Assembly (NCBI RefSeq): GCF_938029845.1
Contig: NZ_CALHGG010000170.1
Coordinates: 1 to 7,481 of the forward strand
Direction of reading: 5' to 3'
Source of the DNA: an uncultured Capnocytophaga sp.
GTDB lineage: Bacteria > Bacteroidota > Bacteroidia > Flavobacteriales > Flavobacteriaceae
DNA length: 7,481 nucleotides
Under the pieces are notes generated by a model, which saw only the letters and a program-made list of their open reading frames with translations, was not told where the DNA came from and ran no database searches. Of this stretch, positions 6,699 through 7,481 are shown one piece after another (the first letter of the stretch is position 1; every line of letters begins with the position of its first letter). The position numbers and the translations under genes were made by a program.

Positions 6699-7151
6699 AT
6701 GACCATAACAGATGCTCCTAATACCTACAATAATGCTATAGAGATACTCTACCAGAAAGGATATGAAGTGTTTTTACTTGACAAAGATGAAGATTACCTC
6801 ATTTATATGAAAAAGAATGAGGAAGTTACTGTTGCCAATGACTCTCTTTCGTTATTGGCTATAAGTTATTTGAAGGAAAATGGAAAAATAGTAGATGAGA
6901 GCTGGGAAGATAAGTTTATGGACAACTTTTCGGCATTAGCTATTAAGGAGATACTCAGTAGAAAATACAGCATAAAAATTACTGATAAACACTCCGATTG
7001 GTATGACTGGATTGTTAAGAAGAAAGATGAAATGTACTTTGCACAAACGCCTCTTAGGCTCTTGGCTTTGCTGTTGCTCATAGATTATTATGGATGGGAT
7101 TGGTATAAAATAGCTGTTCCTTCTCACCTCAACGAACTAAAAAGCTACTAA
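6699..7151 (+). CDS. Unrecognised 150-residue protein built of two diverged repeats
   Basis: I do not recognise a family. The protein has no signal peptide; the LLALLLLIDYY stretch (121-131) is hydrophobic but short and probably a buried helix. Residues 13-58 and 82-127 align without gaps at an offset of 69: EIL (15-17 and 84-86), Y33/Y102, KK (38-39 and 107-108), E42/E111, A46/A115, L50/L119, LLA (52-54 and 121-123), and L58/L127. Each copy would be a beta-rich section followed by a leucine-rich helix. The C-terminal copy adds an aromatic tail, YYGWDWYKI (130-138). Position after an Imm11-like gene and before a strong terminator suggests a cassette passenger, perhaps another immunity protein, which is inference only. 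The gap of 120 bases before it shows no consensus promoter, so read-through from the upstream gene is likely. The start at 6699 is the only ATG near the beginning of the frame. Confidence 0.82.
   Translation: MTITDAPNTYNNAIEILYQKGYEVFLLDKDEDYLIYMKKNEEVTVANDSLSLLAISYLKENGKIVDESWEDKFMDNFSALAIKEILSRKYSIKITDKHSDWYDWIVKKKDEMYFAQTPLRLLALLLLIDYYGWDWYKIAVPSHLNELKSY
6735..7079 (+). repeat. Internal duplication (two units, 207 bases apart) within the 150-residue gene
   Basis: Unit 1 is encoded at 6735-6872 and unit 2 at 6942-7079, aligning at the protein level without gaps at an offset of 69 residues. About a third of aligned positions are identical or strongly similar by eye. The DNA of the units is no longer obviously similar, so the duplication is ancient or the units converged. 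Confidence 0.6.
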
Positions 7152-7158
7152 AAACAAC

Positions 7159-7197
7159 AAAGGCTGTCGCAAATTTTAGTTTGTGACAGCCTTTTTT
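7159..7197 (+). terminator. Strong intrinsic terminator, possibly bidirectional
   Basis: The arms at 7159-7173 and 7180-7194 pair over about 15 bases with one G-U pair and a six-base loop (TTTTAG). The base of the stem is rich in GC (AAGGCTGTC against GACAGCCTT), and a T run ends at 7197. It begins 7 bases after the stop of the 150-residue gene and ends 20 bases before the stop of the convergent dioxygenase gene. On the opposite strand the stem is followed by TTGTTGTTTTTA, which is T-rich enough to end leftward transcription too. Confidence 0.9.
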
Positions 7198-7217
7198 ATA
7201 GGCTTAATTCTTATAAT

Positions 7218-7481
7218 CTAAGACTTTCCTCCCACTAGTACTGAGGTCATACTGATAGAGCCTCCTACTATTGAATCATTGAAAATCAGTACTTCACCAT
7301 CTTCCTCTCGCAAAGCCATTACATATAGTAAAGGCAAGTAATGATCGGGAGTAGGCACTGATAGTTTTGCGTTTTCTCCGAATTGCTCAAAATGTACTAA
7401 CGCCTCTAAGTTATTATCAGTTATTATTTGATTGATTTGATCACGAAAGGCAAAAGCCCAATCATAACCAGCATCTAAATC
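7218..7481 (-). CDS. ygiD: YgiD/DODA-type 4,5-DOPA extradiol dioxygenase, C-terminal part (partial)
   Basis: Only the last 87 codons and the TAG stop are in the window; the start lies beyond 7481. The family is about 260-270 residues, so about two thirds is missing. The visible part contains VHFEQFGENAKLSVPTPDHY, then LPLLYVMAL, and ends with GGSISMTSVLVGGKS. PTPDHYLPLLYV with a nearby GS-I/L-SM-x-S tail is characteristic of the class III (LigB-type) extradiol ring-opening dioxygenases related to E. coli YgiD and plant DODA, which use a divalent metal to open 4,5-dihydroxyphenyl rings such as L-DOPA. The His of PTPDH is a conserved active-site residue in the group; the other metal ligands are in the missing part. 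It faces the rightward cassette tail to tail across a hairpin terminator. The physiological substrate in bacteria is unclear. Confidence 0.88.
   Translation of the reverse strand, partial: DLDAGYDWAFAFRDQINQIITDNNLEALVHFEQFGENAKLSVPTPDHYLPLLYVMALREEDGEVLIFNDSIVGGSISMTSVLVGGKS

Overview
The window reads as a chromosomal segment of an AT-rich Bacteroidota bacterium, most likely a flavobacterium; Capnocytophaga or a close relative is my guess, from the protein style and not from any search. The main evidence is two exact matches to the Bacteroidota sigma-factor promoter (TTTG, 19 bases, TAnnTTTG), starts without clear Shine-Dalgarno sequences, and protein families typical of the group.

Left part (1-4778), conserved housekeeping genes. 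A FadD15-like long-chain acyl-CoA synthetase and the cell-division ABC ATPase FtsE run rightward, 17 bases apart. They meet a leftward unit of three genes, in transcription order an acidic 200-residue protein of uncertain family, a LuxE-type acyl-protein synthetase-like enzyme, and ribonuclease HII. The stop codons of ftsE and rnhB abut with no base between them. The leftward unit has a consensus promoter just before its first gene.

Middle part (4779-7151), accessory-looking. From the same intergenic region a second consensus promoter drives a rightward set: a lipoprotein with about six YD/RHS-like repeats, a protein resembling the Imm11 (DUF1629) immunity family, and a 150-residue unrecognised protein that appears to be built from two diverged copies of one unit. 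A strong hairpin terminator closes the set. The best reading is an orphan immunity or RHS-associated cassette inserted among housekeeping genes; no toxin is visible in the window.

Right edge (7218-7481): the C-terminal 87 residues of a leftward YgiD/DODA-type extradiol dioxygenase (LigB superfamily), cut by the window end.

I see no tRNA, rRNA, insertion sequence, CRISPR array or complete new defence system. The most novel material is the three-gene cassette, chiefly its internally duplicated last gene.
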